Below are positions 61,632 through 64,000 of a stretch of 64,000 nucleotides of DNA, one piece after another. The translations under genes were made by a program, and so were the position numbers. Position 1 is the stretch's first letter; each line of letters begins with the position of its first letter. Below the pieces are notes generated by a model. That model was not told where the DNA came from and did not search any database. It worked only from the letters and a program-made list of their open reading frames with translations. The stretch covers positions 806,001 through 870,000 of the forward strand of contig NC_011026.1 in NCBI RefSeq assembly GCF_000020525.1, written 5' to 3'. Source of the stretch: Chloroherpeton thalassium ATCC 35110. GTDB taxonomy: Bacteria; Bacteroidota; Chlorobiia; Chlorobiales; Chloroherpetonaceae.

Positions 61632-62279
61632 TTACTGCAAAATTCTTTGTTTTACCCAATCTTCTAAAAAGCTTGTCATTCCTTGCAGTTGCCCTGTGAA
61701 AAAATGATCCGCTTTTGCAACGATCCGTACTTCTTTTGGCTCAGACAAAGAACGTACTAATTGATTGACATCATCCATCGGACAAAGCTCGTCCGAATCG
61801 CCCCAAATCAGGAGCTTGGGCTTTGTTGACTTCATAAACTTCTCTACACTAAACATGCGCAAGGGCAAGCCTAATCCAATCAGAAATTGAACGCGATCAT
61901 CATGCGCGCCATATTTCAAACCGACCCACGCGCCAAACGAAAACCCAACAACAAACAGCGGCACTTCATCTGCTGAATATTCATTTACGAGGAAATTAAC
62001 CGCTGATTTTACATCTTGCTCTTCCCCATTTCCATTATCGTATGCGCCATCGCTGGCCATTACCCCGCGAAAGTTGAACCGCAACACGGCGCCGCCTAAT
62101 GAGGCAAGCGCTTTTGCGGCATGAACCACCACTTTGTTGTGCATCGTCCCTTGGTATAATGGATGCGGATGACACACAACCGCTAAAAACTTGGGTTTTT
62201 CCACCGGATTAAAAATCGCTTCCAGTTTTCCGGCGTCTCCATTGATACAGATATTTTTTACAATTTTCGTGCTTGCCAT
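61632..62279 (-). CDS. Alpha/beta hydrolase (KANL3/Tex30-like)
   Basis: 215 residues. The block VCHPHPLYQGTMHNKVVVHAA near 35-55 holds the oxyanion-type HPHP motif of this hydrolase group, the nucleophile is in VVGFSFGAWVGL (G-F-S-F-G), the Asp in LIWGDSDELCP and the His in AKADHFFTGQ. Members are small cytosolic esterases or peptidase-like enzymes of unknown substrate. It is transcribed leftward towards the terminator of the second Chlorobi-1 RNA and is convergent with it. Confidence 0.88.
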   Translation of the reverse strand: MASTKIVKNICINGDAGKLEAIFNPVEKPKFLAVVCHPHPLYQGTMHNKVVVHAAKALASLGGAVLRFNFRGVMASDGAYDNGNGEEQDVKSAVNFLVNEYSADEVPLFVVGFSFGAWVGLKYGAHDDRVQFLIGLGLPLRMFSVEKFMKSTKPKLLIWGDSDELCPMDDVNQLVRSLSEPKEVRIVAKADHFFTGQLQGMTSFLEDWVKQRILQ

Positions 62280-62351
62280 CTGAAATCTGAATAAATCTGT
62301 TTTTTTGATTGCGTCTCCAAGGCTCTCAATCTTTTGAGATTACATTGTTTT

Positions 62352-63215
62352 TTACTTGCTATATGGGCCAATAATTCCATATTTGATAGGGACATGCTTC
62401 ACTTTGATGCACAGCACCGGCCTTGGCGAATGCTCCGAAAGATTTTCAGCTAAACTTCCATTGATCAAATGAGAAAGGCCTGTCCGCCCGTGTGTAGGAA
62501 TTACTAACAAATCAGGATTGGTTTCTTCGCAAAAATGCAAAATGCCTTCTTCTTCGGTGCCGTCATCGTAAATATTGACGGTGTAATTGCGCACATGGCA
62601 TTCATCTACAAAACCTTCAATAATATTTCTATTATAGCGAGTGCTTGCAAAATGATGCCGCGTATTGACTTTCAAAAGATGAATTTTTGCTCCATATAAA
62701 TCAGCAAATTTCTGAACTTGCTGAAAGTTTTCAGAAATTTCTCCAAAAAAATTGGAGGCAAACACAAGCGATTTTACATCAAATGACTCCATGCGATTTT
62801 TGACGGCAAGCACTGGACACGGCGCAAACTGAATCACTTTTTCGGTTACTGAACCGATCAAAAACTTTTCAATCCCACTTGTTCCGTGCGAGCCAATCAC
62901 AATCAACTCGTAATCGTCGCGCTTTGCCGTATCCACCACACATTGATAAGGTGAATCGTACTCGACTGAAAAACTTACCGTCACTCCATCAAAAAATGCT
63001 TTTTTAGCCAGCTCTTCGATCTGCACATCAGCTTTTTGCTTGATTTCCGAGCTCTCTGCAATCAAGCGAAATGAAGGGCTATCGACATAACTCGGAAGAT
63101 CAATGACATGCAATAGTTGAATGTGTGCGCCAACTTTTCGCGCGATTGCTGCAGCAACCTCTGCCGCGTTTTCTGCCTGTTCGGAAAAGTCAGTTGGAAC
63201 TAAAATATTTTTCAT
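62352..63215 (-). CDS. Universal stress protein with two UspA domains
   Basis: 287 residues in two UspA folds (about 1-145 and 146-287). The first starts MKNILVPTDFSEQAENAAEV and has the ATP-binding signature GSHGTSGIEKFLIGSVTEKV. The second has a related PTHGRTGLSHLINGSLAENL, in which the first Gly is changed. The last ~10 residues are non-conserved. UspA proteins bind ATP and help survival under stress; specific partners are unknown. It is divergent from uppP, with 250 bases between. Confidence 0.93.
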   Translation of the reverse strand: MKNILVPTDFSEQAENAAEVAAAIARKVGAHIQLLHVIDLPSYVDSPSFRLIAESSEIKQKADVQIEELAKKAFFDGVTVSFSVEYDSPYQCVVDTAKRDDYELIVIGSHGTSGIEKFLIGSVTEKVIQFAPCPVLAVKNRMESFDVKSLVFASNFFGEISENFQQVQKFADLYGAKIHLLKVNTRHHFASTRYNRNIIEGFVDECHVRNYTVNIYDDGTEEEGILHFCEETNPDLLVIPTHGRTGLSHLINGSLAENLSEHSPRPVLCIKVKHVPIKYGIIGPYSK

Positions 63216-63464
63216 TTCTCGCCTCCCTCATGTTCGTTAGTTAAAAAACTTTAAAAAAGTATACGGCAAGAAAAAATAAAATAGCGCCTTACACGATTTT
63301 GAAAAATTGATATCATCGCACAGAAACTGTGCTGGCGATGCTCGTTCCGTAATTTTCATTGCATTAATTCTTGCATCTCTTGCCTTTCATACTGATTTCG
63401 GCTAACTTTGCCCCAAATTTCTCAACCATCAAACAAGGCGTTTTAGTCATTTTTCAAAAATCAC

Positions 63465-64000
63465 ATGGATATTATTCAAGCAATTGTTCTTGGAATCATT
63501 CAAGGGTTAACGGAATTTCTGCCGATTAGCAGTTCTGCGCATCTGCGCATTTTTCCTGCCCTGCTTGGCTGGGACGATCCTGGTGCAGCTTTCACCGCGA
63601 TTATTCAAATCGGCACGCTGGCCGCCGTTCTGATCTATTTTTATCAGGACATTTTGCGCATCACCAGCGCAACCATCAGCGGGCTTGTAAATCGAAATCC
63701 GTTTGGTTCGCAAGATTCTCGCATGGGTTGGATGATTTCTGCCGGCACAATCCCGATTGTGGTGCTTGGACTACTTTTCAAAAAAAATATTGAGACAACT
63801 TTTCGCTCACTTTATATCATCAGTGGTTCACTGATTTTGCTCGCGCTTGTGCTGATGTACGCCGAATATCTTGTAAAAAAACGCGAAGCTCGCGGCGAGA
63901 AAATGCTCTCGCTGGACAAAGTGGATTGGAAAGAAGCGATCATTATCGGCTTGGCGCAAAGCTTAGCGTTGATTCCGGGTTCCTCGCGTTCGGGAACAAC
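63465..64000 (+). CDS. uppP: Undecaprenyl-diphosphate phosphatase, N-terminal part (3' end outside window)
   Basis: 178 complete codons are visible. It starts MDIIQAIVLGIIQGLTEFLPISSSAH, with the family's first active-site block (EFLPISSSAH), and reaches the second block IPGSSRSGTT at the window edge. Several hydrophobic segments lie between. The enzyme recycles the lipid carrier for cell wall synthesis by removing a phosphate from undecaprenyl diphosphate, on the periplasmic face of the inner membrane. It is the BacA type. Confidence 0.95.
   Translation, partial: MDIIQAIVLGIIQGLTEFLPISSSAHLRIFPALLGWDDPGAAFTAIIQIGTLAAVLIYFYQDILRITSATISGLVNRNPFGSQDSRMGWMISAGTIPIVVLGLLFKKNIETTFRSLYIISGSLILLALVLMYAEYLVKKREARGEKMLSLDKVDWKEAIIIGLAQSLALIPGSSRSGT

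Overview
The window reads as chromosome from a green sulfur bacterium (Chlorobi/Chlorobiota). The best single marker is an intact fmoA gene (24179-25291) for the Fenna-Matthews-Olson bacteriochlorophyll a antenna protein. Two tandem copies of a two-hairpin-plus-terminator RNA (61385-61630) match my memory of the Chlorobi-1 motif, described only from this phylum. Moderate GC, several TTG/GTG starts and the gene content (PPDK, single-gene glutamate synthase, group II GGGP synthase homologue) fit a Chloroherpeton-like member; the genus is inference.

Layout. 1-216 is the end of peptidyl-tRNA hydrolase. 217-2785 is accessory DNA: a palindromic repeat and a Roco-type GTPase gene split into Roc and COR halves by a frameshift. 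2856-11323 holds ammonium transport (amt), a MoxR ATPase, a two-domain AP2/ERF-like protein, PPDK, a secreted barrel-like protein and a DHH phosphoesterase. 11579-20046 holds a lone nucleoside-type ABC permease, a lipoprotein, ClpP, a PAS histidine kinase overlapping an MprF-C-like gene, HU, EF-P and the accB-accC pair. 20169-29874 holds aspS, lnt, fmoA and the 1467-residue glutamate synthase. 30108-33270 is the second accessory island: a membrane-anchored pentapeptide-repeat protein with 18 near-identical 30-bp units, followed by nine 122-bp tandem repeats. 33302-42133 holds dUTPase, cold-shock protein, an EamA transporter, a CysO-like/MoeZ fusion, a PhzF-like enzyme, a Xer recombinase, HPF, a half-size UPF0016 protein, IspE and a GGGPS-like enzyme. 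42150-51092 runs on the minus strand: a dynamin-like GTPase with a small companion, DUF1015, ScpA, a histidine kinase with a double-receiver regulator, and a TIGR01777 epimerase. 51316-64000 holds mutL, tRNA-Arg(CCT), an NtrC-type regulator, an alkyltransferase, an SDR, the nurA / TPR-thioredoxin lipoprotein / HAS-barrel / pyrD cluster, the two small RNAs, an alpha/beta hydrolase, a UspA protein and the start of uppP.

Functional links. amt and glutamate synthase cover two steps of ammonium assimilation. PPDK and acetyl-CoA carboxylase (accB, accC) feed carbon from pyruvate into gluconeogenesis and lipids. IspE supplies isoprenoid precursors and its neighbour may use a prenyl diphosphate. The most unusual items are the CysO-MoeZ fusion, the cluster pairing a NurA nuclease with a HAS-barrel protein and a cysteine-less thioredoxin-fold lipoprotein, the tandem small RNAs, and the two repeat arrays at 31.5-33.3 kb. 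No prophage, insertion sequence or CRISPR array was seen.
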